The notes beneath the pieces are model-generated. The model saw only the letters and a program-made list of their open reading frames with translations. It was not told the origin of the DNA and did no database searches. The position numbers were made by a program, and so were the translations under genes. Positions 8,002 through 16,630 of a stretch of DNA of 64,000 nucleotides are shown piece after piece. Each line of letters begins with the position of its first letter. Position 1 is the first letter of the stretch. Source of the stretch: Nocardia grenadensis NBRC 108939 (GTDB taxonomy: Bacteria; Actinomycetota; Actinomycetes; Mycobacteriales; Mycobacteriaceae); NCBI RefSeq assembly GCF_001613445.1, contig NZ_BDCJ01000013.1:62001-126000 (forward strand), in the 5' to 3' direction.

Positions 8002-9011
8002 GGCGTACTCCTTTCGCCTCGATGCGGGATACACAGGCAGACCTCGGTGCCGCGCCCCGGCGGCGACTCGATGGTCAGGGTGGCATTCACCAGCAGTGCG
8101 CGTTCGCGCATTCCCCGGATACCGGCCCCGTCCTCGGCCACCCCGCCGCGACCGTCGTCGCCGACCCGCAGCACCAGCGAATCGCCGTGCACCCGCAGGC
8201 TCAGCCCGACCCGGTGGGCGCCCGCGTGCCGGGCGATATTGGTCAGGCTCTCCTGGGCCACCCGGTAGCAGACGAGTTCGATATCGGGGTCCAGCCGCGG
8301 CAGTTTCCGGTCCACATCGCGGGTCACACTGATACCGGCCGTCGAGCTGAATTCGCTGCACAGCGCGCTCAGGGCGCTGGACAGACCGAGATCGTCGAGC
8401 ACATCGGGCCGTAACCGCCGCGCGATTCCCCGCACTTCGTCCAGGCAGGCGCGTACGGTCTCCTGGGCACCGTGCAGGACGTCGACGACATCGGCGGGGG
8501 CGCGGTCGGCGGCCCGCTTCATCGACAGCAGCGCCACGGTCAGGCTCTGGCCGATCTCGTCGTGCAGTTCCCGCGCGATCCGCCGACGCTCGCCCTCCTG
8601 CGCGGCCAGCGCGGACGCACTGGCCGCCGCGCGTTCGGATTCGAGCCGGTCGACCATGGCGTTGAACGAGTCGATCACCCGGGAGAGATCACCGTTGCCG
8701 CGTTCGTCGAGCCGGCCGCTGCGCCGCAGCGGATCCACCCGCCGCATGGAGACGATGAGCTGATCCAGCGGAGCCAGACTGGACCGCAGCAGGAAGGCGT
8801 TGGCCGCGAGGATCACCGCCAGCCCGACCGCCAGCACCGGTATCTCGGTGAGCCGCACCCGGGACGACACGGTCGCCGGTGAGACCGCCAGCACCAGGGT
8901 GCCGAGCGTGAACACGAGACCGTTGATAAGGAAGATCCGCCGGAACAGCGCATCGGCCGGGGTCCGGGTATGCCGCCGGAACAGGCCGTATCCAGTATCC
9001 GGACGGTCCAT
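7998..9011 (-). CDS. Two-component sensor histidine kinase (NarL-type partner)
   Basis: Membrane kinase of about 337 residues. Two hydrophobic segments near the N-terminus (RIFLINGLVFTLGTLVLAV and VLAVGLAVILAANAFLL) enclose a short extracytoplasmic loop; a HAMP linker follows, then a HisKA_3 dimerisation helix with the phosphorylated His in RELHDEIGQSL, and a HATPase domain with an N-box (NIARHAG) and G-boxes (GDDGRGG, GAGIRGMRERA). The ATG at 9009-9011 is used; an in-frame ATG at 9047 is also possible and neither has a clear ribosome site. The small sensor loop suggests it monitors the membrane or an internal signal. Confidence 0.9.
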   Translation of the reverse strand: MDRPDTGYGLFRRHTRTPADALFRRIFLINGLVFTLGTLVLAVSPATVSSRVRLTEIPVLAVGLAVILAANAFLLRSSLAPLDQLIVSMRRVDPLRRSGRLDERGNGDLSRVIDSFNAMVDRLESERAAASASALAAQEGERRRIARELHDEIGQSLTVALLSMKRAADRAPADVVDVLHGAQETVRACLDEVRGIARRLRPDVLDDLGLSSALSALCSEFSSTAGISVTRDVDRKLPRLDPDIELVCYRVAQESLTNIARHAGAHRVGLSLRVHGDSLVLRVGDDGRGGVAEDGAGIRGMRERALLVNATLTIESPPGRGTEVCLCIPHRGERSTP

Positions 9012-9186
9012 GACCTCAGTGTGACCGCCGGTGTGCGGGCTGTCCATGGGGCGTGACACCCATCTTTCACGGCGGCCCCTACACAACCCCGGTCACCGGA
9101 GATGGGTGGCGGCACCGATGGCCGGTGATACCGCCGGGCGCCGAAACTGGGAGCCGAGAAAACCGGCTGCGGGAGGAGCGTTCGAC

Positions 9187-9462
9187 GTGGACATCGACCG
9201 CGGCACCATACCGGGCCAGGGCACCGTGCACCACCTGCTGACCCGCAGCGGGGACCGGTTCGCGCTGGTGTCCGGTACCGACGGTGCGAAACATATCCAC
9301 GTCTACCACACCGCGCGCGACGAACCCGTCCACTCCATCGCGCTGGGCCCCGACGAAGCCGATCAGCTCGCCGAACTGCTGCACAGCAGCCCGCTGCCCG
9401 ACCGGGTGGCCCGGCTGGAACGGCTGATGGACCAGTTCACCGGCGACAGGAACCGGTCATGA
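9187..9462 (+). CDS. KhtT-like N-terminal regulatory domain protein
   Basis: Small protein of 91 residues resembling only the N-terminal domain of KhtT/YhaT-type cation:proton antiporter regulators (residues 1-65: short strands with TIPGQGTVHHLL and DRFALVSG, then ADQLAELL). Full KhtT proteins carry a C-terminal RCK_C ligand domain, which is absent here. The GTG at 9187 follows a perfect GGGAGGAG site by 8 bases. The gene overlaps the CBS protein gene by ATGA and lies before a permease gene, so it probably acts as a regulatory subunit in that set. Family membership is inferred from a short sequence. Confidence 0.6.
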   Translation: MDIDRGTIPGQGTVHHLLTRSGDRFALVSGTDGAKHIHVYHTARDEPVHSIALGPDEADQLAELLHSSPLPDRVARLERLMDQFTGDRNRS

Positions 9463-9956
9463 CAACTCTCTCCCCGCACGCGCGACGGGACCATCCGATG
9501 CAAGCACACGAGATCGCGGTCCAGCTACCGACCGTTCGCACCGGCGACCCCGTCGCCAAGGCCATGCGATTGATGGTGATGAACCGGCTGCCCGGCCTCA
9601 TCGTCGTCGACGCGGCCGGCCGGCCCGTAGCGGTCCTGCCCGGCACCCAGGTGCTGCGGCTGGCCATCCCCAGCTCCTACCAGGACGATCCCGCGCTGGC
9701 ACGCACCATCGACGAACTGCACGCCGAACTGTTCTGGCGCGAATTGGGCGATCTGACCGTGGGCGACTGCCTGCCCGAACACGCGCCGCGCCCGGCGGTC
9801 GTGCACCGGGACGCCACCCTGCTGGAGATCGCGGCCCTCATGGCGCAGCGGCACAGCCCCCTGGTCGCGGTGGTGGACCGCACGCGCACCCTCGTCGGCG
9901 GCATCACCCTCGAACGACTACTGATCAGCCTGGCCGTCGCCGGGCCCGACGACTGA
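9459..9956 (+). CDS. CBS-domain protein
   Basis: Cytosolic protein of 165 residues with two CBS motifs: the first around residues 15-70 (VAKAMRLMVMNRLPGLIVVD) and the second around 105-160 (LEIAALMAQRHSPLVAVVD, then LVGGITLERLL). CBS pairs bind adenine nucleotides and gate enzymes or transporters. It sits between the KhtT-like gene (ATGA overlap) and the ArsB/NhaD permease gene (27 bases), so it most likely senses nucleotides to control that permease. Confidence 0.85.
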   Translation: MTTLSPHARRDHPMQAHEIAVQLPTVRTGDPVAKAMRLMVMNRLPGLIVVDAAGRPVAVLPGTQVLRLAIPSSYQDDPALARTIDELHAELFWRELGDLTVGDCLPEHAPRPAVVHRDATLLEIAALMAQRHSPLVAVVDRTRTLVGGITLERLLISLAVAGPDD

Positions 9957-9983
9957 GCCGCCGGGCCGAGGGGAGGTGCGCCG

Positions 9984-11267
9984 ATGAACCAGATCCTGGC
10001 GGTCGTCGTATTCGTCGGGGCGTTCTGGTTCATCGCCACCGAACGCGCGGACAAGGTGAAGGTCGTACTGGTCGCGGCCGGGTTGATGACCGTCCTCGGT
10101 CTGGTGCCGGGCGAGCAGGTCTTCTACAACGCGCATGTCGGTATCGACTGGAATGTGATCTTCCTGCTGCTCGGCATGATGATCATCGTCGGCGTCATCA
10201 AGCAGACCGGCCTATTCGACTTCCTCGCCATCTGGGCCGCGAAACGCTCCCGCGGCAACCCGTTCCGGCTGATGGTGATGCTGATGATCATCACCGCCGT
10301 CGCCTCGCCGCTGCTCGACAATGTCACCATCATCATGCTCGTCGCGCCGGTCACCATCGTGGTGTGCGGGCGGCTGGGTTTCGCCGCGCAACCGTTCCTC
10401 ATCGCCGAGGTGCTCGCCGCCAATATCGGTGGCGCGGCCACCCTGGTCGGCGATCCGCCCAACATCATCATCGGCAGCCGGGCCGGCCTGACCTTCAATG
10501 ATTTCCTGCTGCACATGGCCCCGGCCGTGGCCGTGATCTTCGCACTGTTCGTGCTGTTCACCCGCTGGCTGTTCCGCAAACATCTGCGGATGCGCTCCGA
10601 GCACATCGAGACGGTGGCAGCACTACAGGAGAAGCGGGCCATCACCGACCCGCGCCTGCTGACCCGCGCACTGCTCGTACTGGCCGGGGTCGTGGTTGGT
10701 TTCGGCCTGCATTCGATGCTGCACGTGGCGCCGTCGATCATCGCGCTGCTCGGCGCGGGCGCCATGGTGCTGATCTCCCGGCTCGATATCGGTGACATCC
10801 TGCGTGAGGTGGAATGGGGCACCCTGGTCTTCTTCATGGGCCTGTTCGTGATGGTCGCCGGTCTCGTGCACACCGGTGTGATCGAGCTCCTCGGCGATGC
10901 CGCCGTCGCCGCGTTCGGTGACAATCCGCTGTTCGCCTCGGCGGTGCTGGTTTTCGGTTCCGCCGTCGTGGCCGCGTTCATCGACAACATCCCCTATACG
11001 ACCACCATGGCCCCGGTGGTCGAGGGCCTGGTCGAACAGACTTCCGACCACGGCCAGGGGCGCGCGCTGTGGTGGGCGTTCGCCTTCGGCGCGGACTTCA
11101 GCGGGAACGGCACCGCCGTCGCCGCGAGCGCCAATGTGGTGGCCCTCGATATCGCGCGCCGGGCCGGGCACCGAATCACCTTCTGGCAGTTCACCAGGTA
11201 CGGCATCGTCGTCACCGCGCTCAGCTGTGTACTGGCCTGGGCGTATGTCGCGGTCCGCTATTTCTGA
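9984..11267 (+). CDS. ArsB/NhaD (SLC13-like) family membrane transporter
   Basis: Permease of 427 residues with about 11-12 membrane segments of the ion-transporter superfamily that includes ArsB, NhaD and CitM. Family marks are the DNVTIIML half-repeat near residue 112, the ANIGGAATLVGDPPNIII signature near residue 150 and the second-half repeat DNIPYTTTMAPV plus GADFSGNGTAVAASANVV. It could move arsenite, Na+/H+ or dicarboxylates; no ArsR or arsenate reductase is near, so arsenite is not favoured. It is the third gene of an operon with two likely regulatory subunits. RBS GAGGGGAGG precedes the ATG. Confidence 0.88.
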   Translation: MNQILAVVVFVGAFWFIATERADKVKVVLVAAGLMTVLGLVPGEQVFYNAHVGIDWNVIFLLLGMMIIVGVIKQTGLFDFLAIWAAKRSRGNPFRLMVMLMIITAVASPLLDNVTIIMLVAPVTIVVCGRLGFAAQPFLIAEVLAANIGGAATLVGDPPNIIIGSRAGLTFNDFLLHMAPAVAVIFALFVLFTRWLFRKHLRMRSEHIETVAALQEKRAITDPRLLTRALLVLAGVVVGFGLHSMLHVAPSIIALLGAGAMVLISRLDIGDILREVEWGTLVFFMGLFVMVAGLVHTGVIELLGDAAVAAFGDNPLFASAVLVFGSAVVAAFIDNIPYTTTMAPVVEGLVEQTSDHGQGRALWWAFAFGADFSGNGTAVAASANVVALDIARRAGHRITFWQFTRYGIVVTALSCVLAWAYVAVRYF

Positions 11268-11294
11268 GCGGCCGTCCACCCGCTCCCGCGCGCT

Positions 11295-12620
11295 CTATCC
11301 CGCCAGGCGCTCGGTATCGGCCCCCGGTAGCGGCGGCAGCTCCAGATTCTCCCGGAAGGTGGCGCCGAGATAGTCGGAACCGACGATATCGCGGCGGCGT
11401 AGTTCGGGCAGCAGACCGCCCGTCACGAAATCCCGGGTGCGGGGATCGTCCAGGCCACCCAGCGAGATGATGTCGAGAACTCCGGCGCGGTACCGCTCCT
11501 CGATGGCATCGGCCAACTGCTCCGGCGTACCGGCCGCCGACCAGTGACCGGTGTGCCGTGCTTCCAGGATCAGCTCGCGCAACGTGCGTCCGGACCCGGC
11601 GAGACGCGCGAAGATCTCCACCCGCCCGCGTCTGCGGTGCACCGAATCGACCGCGGGCAGCAGAGTTTCCGGAAGCGGCCGGTCCAGCGGTAGATCGGAG
11701 AGATCGACCCCGCCGCCGAGCATATCCGCGAGCAGCCGGCGACCGGCTTCGAAGTCGAAGGACTCCTCCTGTTCGCGAAGCAGCCGCGCGACCTCCGCTT
11801 CGGTGGCGCCATAGGTGGCGTGGAAGGAACTGAATATATAGGGCAATCCGGCCGGCCGCCCCAGTTCCCGGGCGCGGGCCCGGATCCTGTCCGTGTACGC
11901 GTGGGCGTCGTCGAGAGTGGTGAGCGAGGTGAACACCGCCTCGGCGAAACGGGCGCCGAGTTCGATCCCGCCCGCCGACTGGCCGGCCTGGAACTGTACC
12001 GGGCGCCGCTGCGGCAGCGGCGGAATGTTCAGCGGACCGCGCACGGTGAAATGCTCACCCCGGTGATCGATCGGGCGCACCCGGGCCGGATCGAGTACGG
12101 CGCCCCCGCGACCGTCCGAGGTGAGGGCACCCGGACCCCACGAATCGAACAGGGCGTGTACCACTTCCAGCGATTCCGCCGCGCGCGCATAACGCTGTTC
12201 CGGCCCGGGCAACTCCTGATCGCTGTAGTTCTCCTCGCCCAGCGACGAGGTGACGGCGTTCCAGGCGGACCGGCCGTTGCTCACATGATCGAGGGTGCCG
12301 AACAACCGGGCCAGGTTGTACGGGTGGTGGAAGGTGGTGGTGACCGTGGCGATCAGGCCGATATGCGTGGTCACCGAACTCAATGCCGAGAGGTAGATCA
12401 GCGGCTCCTGCGCGCCGATGGCCCCCTGTGCGCCGAAACCGAGCAGATCGGCCGCGAAGAGGGCATCGAACCTGTGCTCCTCGGCGATCTTCGCGACGGC
12501 GATCGCGGTGTCGAGCGTCGACCGGCCCGGGTCCACCGCCGCCGCGTAGATATCGGTACCGCCGCTGACCCCGGTGACCGTCTTGAGATGCCGTCGAGAC
12601 CTGTTGCGCGATATCACCAT
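11295..12620 (-). CDS. NtaA/DmoA-type FMN-dependent monooxygenase
   Basis: Luciferase-like TIM-barrel protein of 441 residues of the nitrilotriacetate/dimethylsulphide/dibenzothiophene monooxygenase group, which uses FMNH2 from a partner reductase. Typical segments are FDALFAADLLGF, IGLIATVTTTFHHPYNLAR, RSAWNAVTS, then RPVQFQAGQSAGGIELGARFAEAVFT. The N-terminus before TLDTAIAVAKIAEEHRFD is shorter than usual: the first strand and the usual HH-x-A-W-R segment are missing or changed. ATG 12620 is the likely start, with GTG 12617 an alternative, and no clear ribosome site. The oxidised compound cannot be predicted and no flavin reductase gene is adjacent. Confidence 0.82.
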   Translation of the reverse strand: MVISRNRSRRHLKTVTGVSGGTDIYAAAVDPGRSTLDTAIAVAKIAEEHRFDALFAADLLGFGAQGAIGAQEPLIYLSALSSVTTHIGLIATVTTTFHHPYNLARLFGTLDHVSNGRSAWNAVTSSLGEENYSDQELPGPEQRYARAAESLEVVHALFDSWGPGALTSDGRGGAVLDPARVRPIDHRGEHFTVRGPLNIPPLPQRRPVQFQAGQSAGGIELGARFAEAVFTSLTTLDDAHAYTDRIRARARELGRPAGLPYIFSSFHATYGATEAEVARLLREQEESFDFEAGRRLLADMLGGGVDLSDLPLDRPLPETLLPAVDSVHRRRGRVEIFARLAGSGRTLRELILEARHTGHWSAAGTPEQLADAIEERYRAGVLDIISLGGLDDPRTRDFVTGGLLPELRRRDIVGSDYLGATFRENLELPPLPGADTERLAG

Positions 12621-12696
12621 GCGACGATATGGCGCCGGCCGGGGCATCGGCAGCCTTGCGCTCACCGTGATTCGGATGATCGCGCACCGCGCCCGC

Positions 12697-12737
12697 GGGC
12701 CGCTCCGTAATCCCCCCTTCGGATCACGGAGCGGCCC
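12697..12737 (-). terminator. Hairpin terminator after the WGR-protein gene
   Basis: Arms at 12697-12713 and 12721-12737 pair in 16 of 17 positions around a 7-base loop. It lies downstream of the leftward gene 12991-14415 and upstream of the monooxygenase. The stretch 12738-12990 between this hairpin and the gene stop shows nothing else recognisable. Confidence 0.75.
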
Positions 12738-12990
12738 GGCTACCGGGCACATCCATGCGTCCTGCCCATGGCACGGTCGCCGGCGAACCATCGCCGGGCC
12801 CGTTCGAGGGCCGCTGTCGCGCAGCGTTCTGGCACCTCCCAAATCAACTGCGTCCACTCGGCACCTTCGCCGGGATTGTGTACGATCGGCGGCACGCCAC
12901 CGGACCCGCGGTGATCGGCGCAACATTCGGGCCGAATCGACCGGCGCCCGGGCCGGGTACGACGCCGAGAGCGGTTCGGGCGGTGCCTGA

Positions 12991-14415
12991 TCAGGTCAAC
13001 CGGCGGATATCCCCGCGCACCCGGTAGAACCCACCGCGCGCCGACTCGGCCACCCCGTCCACCACATAGCGGGTGCCGGCCTGCCGGATATCTCGGGGGA
13101 ACTGCACATTCCATTCCCGCCGGAAGCCCGGTGAGACGATGTGCACCCGCAGGCGCCCGCCCACATCGACGCATTCGACGACCACGCCGCCCCCGGCGTC
13201 GGTAGCCACCTCCACGGTGCTGCTCGGCACTACCGCGGTCAGCGGCGGCGCCTTCACCGAGAGGGTCCGCGGCAGCACACCCTGTTCGGCGTCGCGGACC
13301 GCGGTCTCGCTCACATCGAGGCAGGCCAGGGTGCCGGCGGTGGTGACGAGGTACAGCCGGTCGTCGTGGTATTGCATCGAATACGCCGAACCGCAGCCGG
13401 TGCCGAGTTTCCAGAGCCGGCGGCCGTCGGCGTCGAAGCAGTACACCGACGAATAGTTGTCACCGGCGAAGACATAGCGCCCGTCCGGCGAGGCCGCGCA
13501 CGAGTACACCGCGGCATCGCACTGGAACGCCCGGTCGGCGCGGCCGCCCTTGTCCAGCATGCGCACCTGGTTGCGTGCGGTACCCGCGTACACCGCCTCG
13601 GCCTCCTGCCAGCCGAACAGCACCGCGCCGCCGGTGCCGCGGTGCCACCGGTGGTTACCGGAGCCCAGATCGTATTTGGTGACCCCGCCCGAATGCCCGT
13701 GATACACCCCGTCCGCGTCGATACGCACCATCCAGCCCGACTCGCCGTCGCTGCGCCGCGACCACAGCGATTCCTCCTCGTGGTCGATCACGGTGAGACC
13801 GCCCTGCACGTCGGAGACACCGAGGATGCCGTCGTGGATATCGAGCCAGTAGATATCGACATCGGCGGCGATATCGTAGGCCGCGCGCGGTACCTTGCCC
13901 GACAGGTCGTAGACCCGGCCGTCGTCGCAGCCGGCATAGATCCAGAAGTCGTCGGCGACAATGCATTTGACCGCGTCGGGCAGCCGGAAACGCCCGGTCA
14001 CCTCGCCCACCGGGGTGAGCGTGAAGACATCACCGTTCTCGTTGCCCACCCAGCAGCGCTCGGAGTCGATGAAGATACCGAACGCCGCGGCACCGGAATC
14101 GAAGGTCCACAGCACCGGCGCGGTCCGGGCGGTGGAACGTCCGCTGGTGATCGCCCGCCGGGTGACCGGCCGCGACGCCCGCGCACCCGGGACGGCGGGG
14201 GCATAGCCCTTGCGGACCTTCTCACCGATCTTCTTCTGCGCCGCCGCCTGCGCCTTCTGTGCGTCGGCGAAGGAGCTGATCTTGCTCTGCCCGTGGTCAC
14301 CGATCCGCCCGTACCGAATCGTCACCTGGGTGCCGTCCACCGCGACCTCGTAGAACTTGTGCGCCGATCCTCCTTCCTCCGACAGTTCGAGATAGGTCGT
14401 GGTTGCCGTGGTCAT
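12991..14415 (-). CDS. WGR-domain protein with C-terminal beta-propeller repeats
   Basis: Protein of 474 residues. Residues 1-65 form a WGR-type domain (KFYEVAVDGTQVTIRYGRIG, with Tyr in place of the usual Trp), ending in the lysine-rich AQKKIGEKVRKGY. Residues about 100-400 contain repeated strands of PQQ/WD40-like propeller type, each with hydrophobic-W/C-G spacing (SERCWVGNENGDVF, FWIYAGCDDGRVYD, GRYVFAGDNYSSVYCFDADG). WGR domains bind nucleic acid ends in PARPs or occur in MolR-type proteins; the propeller may bind partners or ligands. No signal peptide. Start ATG at 14413-14415; the long open frame upstream is a shadow. Cellular role unknown. Confidence 0.85.
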   Translation of the reverse strand: MTTATTTYLELSEEGGSAHKFYEVAVDGTQVTIRYGRIGDHGQSKISSFADAQKAQAAAQKKIGEKVRKGYAPAVPGARASRPVTRRAITSGRSTARTAPVLWTFDSGAAAFGIFIDSERCWVGNENGDVFTLTPVGEVTGRFRLPDAVKCIVADDFWIYAGCDDGRVYDLSGKVPRAAYDIAADVDIYWLDIHDGILGVSDVQGGLTVIDHEEESLWSRRSDGESGWMVRIDADGVYHGHSGGVTKYDLGSGNHRWHRGTGGAVLFGWQEAEAVYAGTARNQVRMLDKGGRADRAFQCDAAVYSCAASPDGRYVFAGDNYSSVYCFDADGRRLWKLGTGCGSAYSMQYHDDRLYLVTTAGTLACLDVSETAVRDAEQGVLPRTLSVKAPPLTAVVPSSTVEVATDAGGGVVVECVDVGGRLRVHIVSPGFRREWNVQFPRDIRQAGTRYVVDGVAESARGGFYRVRGDIRRLT

Positions 14416-14612
14416 ACTGGTCCCGCTCGTCGTCGTTGCGCTTCGACGCGAAAAGTAGCAACCGCTACCGACATACGGAAGATCGTCGAACCGGCACCGT
14501 GGAACCCCGGGGCACGGGGGTGCCGGGCACCGGCCGAGGTGGTGCTCACACCGCGTCACGCACCCCGGCCCGGTCTCGTCTCCAGTGGTAGGACTCCAGA
14601 GAACGGAGCCAC

Positions 14613-14714
14613 CATGCCTCAGCAGCGCACCCATGTGGTCGTGAGCGGCGGCGGATACGCCGGAACCCTGGCCGCCAACCGGTTGCGCCGGCGGCCGGAC
14701 CTCGAGATCACCCT
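14613..14714 (+). pseudogene. Remnant of an NDH-2-like FAD/NAD oxidoreductase (5' end only)
   Basis: A GGAG site and ATG at 14613 open a frame whose first 34 codons match the N-terminus of NDH-2-like oxidoreductases (VVVSGGGYAGTLAANRL Rossmann loop, then PDLEITL), as in the intact genes at 45304 and 58767. After that the frame no longer resembles the family: the region that should carry the FVERIRLHQ-like segment is replaced by unrelated sequence. It is a truncated remnant rather than a working gene. The gap 14715-15013 has no other recognisable content. Confidence 0.6.
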
Positions 14715-15013
14715 GGCCCGCCGCGACGAGACACCGGTGAATGCCTTCCTGTCCGGCCGCGTGGCCGCGGCAGTGAAGGAAACGATCTGCCAGAGCACCC
14801 TCTGGCAGATCCGGCGCGAGGCACGTAAACCCGGTGCGGCACTGTGGTCGAGGGGCGGCCGGAAGGCCTGTACGGCCGCCGTCACCGTGTCGCGACAGAC
14901 CACCGCGGCGGGGGCGGGGGTCACCATACCGGTACCCTTGGCCCCTGTCGCCGTTCCCGTCCGGAGTGAGCGAAACGGAATACGTTCGACCGGCCGGGGT
15001 GTTGGCGCCGACT

Positions 15014-15958
15014 ATGGCACTCAGCGCACCGATCGGAATCGCCCTCGCTCCCCGCCCCGCCGCCACCAATGCCGTCGACGATGTGCTCGAACGAGCCCGT
15101 CTGCTCCAGCGCAGCGGTATCGACCGCGTCTGGTTCGGACAGCGGTTCGACTTCGATTCGCTGTCGCTGGCGGCCGTTGTCGGCTCTGCGGTTCCAGGTC
15201 TGCACGTCGGCACCTCGGTGGTCCCGATCAACCCGCGCCATCCACTCGTGGTCGCGAGCCAGGCGCAGACCGCCCATGCCGCCGGCCACCGCCGCTTCAC
15301 CCTCGGTCTCGGCCTCGGTGCGCCCGCCCTGGAAGGTCCCGCGTTCGGGATCCGCAGCGAGCGGCCGATCCGTCGGTTGCGCGAGTACCTCACCGTCCTG
15401 CGCTCGGTACTCACCACGGGCACGGTCGATTTCACCGGGCAGACGGTTACCGCGGCACCGCCGCTCCCGGCGGCGGTGGCGGGCGGGGACGGGCCCGATA
15501 TCGTCGTTGCGGCCATGGGTCCGCAGGCGGTGGCCGCCGCGGGCGAACTCGCCGACGGGATCGTGCCGTTCCTCGCCGGGCCGCGTACGCTGGGCGGCGA
15601 TATCGTGCCGCGGGCCGAGGTCGCCGCCCGGGCCGGGGGCCGGCCCCGGCCTCGGGTGATCGCCGGGGTCGCGGTGGTGGTCACCGACCGTCCCGAGCGG
15701 GTCCGGGCCCGGGCCGCCGAACAGATGGCCTTCTACGAGCGCATCCCGTCCTACCGTACGGTCCTGGACCGCGAAGGTGTCGCCACCGCCGCCGAGCTGG
15801 CCGTCATCGGCACCGAAGCGGAGGTCGAAGCACAACTGCGCCGCTATGTGGAAGCGGGCGCGACCGAACTGCTGGTCACCCAGACCGATCTCGGCGGCCC
15901 CGAGGACGAACTGGCGACCTGGCGCTTCCTCGGCGCGCTCGGCGGCATCCCGGTCTGA
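15014..15958 (+). CDS. LLM-class F420-dependent oxidoreductase
   Basis: Luciferase-like TIM-barrel protein of about 314 residues, F420-dependent type as abundant in mycobacteria and nocardiae. Shows ERARLLQRSGIDRVWFGQRF near residue 25, GTSVVPINPRHPLVVASQAQT near residue 75 (family proline and barrel strand), RFTLGLGLG near residue 105 and GTEAEVEAQLRRYVEAGATELLV near the end. It reduces or oxidises an unknown substrate using the deazaflavin F420. The ATG at 15014 is chosen; a GTG at 14999 is in frame. Confidence 0.85.
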   Translation: MALSAPIGIALAPRPAATNAVDDVLERARLLQRSGIDRVWFGQRFDFDSLSLAAVVGSAVPGLHVGTSVVPINPRHPLVVASQAQTAHAAGHRRFTLGLGLGAPALEGPAFGIRSERPIRRLREYLTVLRSVLTTGTVDFTGQTVTAAPPLPAAVAGGDGPDIVVAAMGPQAVAAAGELADGIVPFLAGPRTLGGDIVPRAEVAARAGGRPRPRVIAGVAVVVTDRPERVRARAAEQMAFYERIPSYRTVLDREGVATAAELAVIGTEAEVEAQLRRYVEAGATELLVTQTDLGGPEDELATWRFLGALGGIPV

Positions 15959-16106
15959 TTCCGGCCTCCGCGGCGAAACAGCGCGTCTACAGCGTCGGAT
16001 TGCCGGTGCGCGGCGACAAGACCACCGACGAACAGGCGGCGAGCCGAGGTCCGGTCCGCGGCCCCGCCGTGAATTCCGCGGAGCGGCGCGACTCGCCTAC
16101 GGAAGG

Positions 16107-16538
16107 ATGATCACCGGTTCACCCGCACCTATGCTCGACGAGATGACGGGCACCGATAGTTCCCTGCCGCGCTTCTTTCCCGAATGGATCGACCGGTTCG
16201 GTACACAGTTCGTGAATCCGTGGATGCGGCGTATCGCCCCGTCCCTCCCGGGCTGCGCCGTGATCGAACACGTCGGCCGGACAACCGGGATTCGCTACGA
16301 GACCCCGATCTGTATCTTCCGCAGCGGGGCAACGGTCGCGGTGGTGCTTCTCCACGGCGAGACCAACTGGGTGAAGAACACGGTGGCCGCGGGTCATGCC
16401 GGGCTGCGCTGCCGCGCCGGCACGCTCATCCTGCGTGCGCCACACGTGATCCCGCCCCGCGCCGCCACCTCGGAGGTCTCACGCATCGCGCGCTCGGGCA
16501 ACCGGATAGCCGGGCTCATCGTATTCGAGGTCGGCTGA
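16107..16538 (+). CDS. Nitroreductase/deazaflavin-dependent (Ddn-like) family protein
   Basis: Protein of up to 143 residues of the split-barrel F420H2-dependent family that includes Ddn. It has an amphipathic N-terminal helix (WIDRFGTQFVNPWMRRI), the strand VIEHVGRTTGIRYETPI with the conserved G-R-x-x-G-x-x-Y-x-T-P, a second strand in GATVAVVLLHG and NWVKNTVAAG, the family segment contacting the F420 phosphate. ATG 16107 is used; ATG 16131 and 16143 are also possible. Other family members in the window are at 26930 and 57194. Confidence 0.78.
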   Translation: MITGSPAPMLDEMTGTDSSLPRFFPEWIDRFGTQFVNPWMRRIAPSLPGCAVIEHVGRTTGIRYETPICIFRSGATVAVVLLHGETNWVKNTVAAGHAGLRCRAGTLILRAPHVIPPRAATSEVSRIARSGNRIAGLIVFEVG

Positions 16539-16630
16539 CGCTCCGCTTCCACAACTCACAGCAGCGGATACCTCCGAATCCTTGTTTCCGTCGTGTGGCC
16601 ACGGCTCGCCGACCATTACTGTGGCGCTCC

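Noticed and set aside
9984..11267. Arsenite efflux (ArsB) as a definite call
   Set aside because: The superfamily is right, but no arsR, arsC or arsenic-linked gene is nearby, so substrate is left open.
11295..12926. Extended N-terminus of the flavin monooxygenase up to 12926
   Set aside because: The extra frame crosses a terminator hairpin and has no family similarity; the ATG at 12620 is used.
13141..16110. Very long rightward open frame across the WGR gene and beyond
   Set aside because: Antisense shadow typical of GC-rich DNA; the translation has histidine/glycine/arginine-rich shadow composition and no domain.
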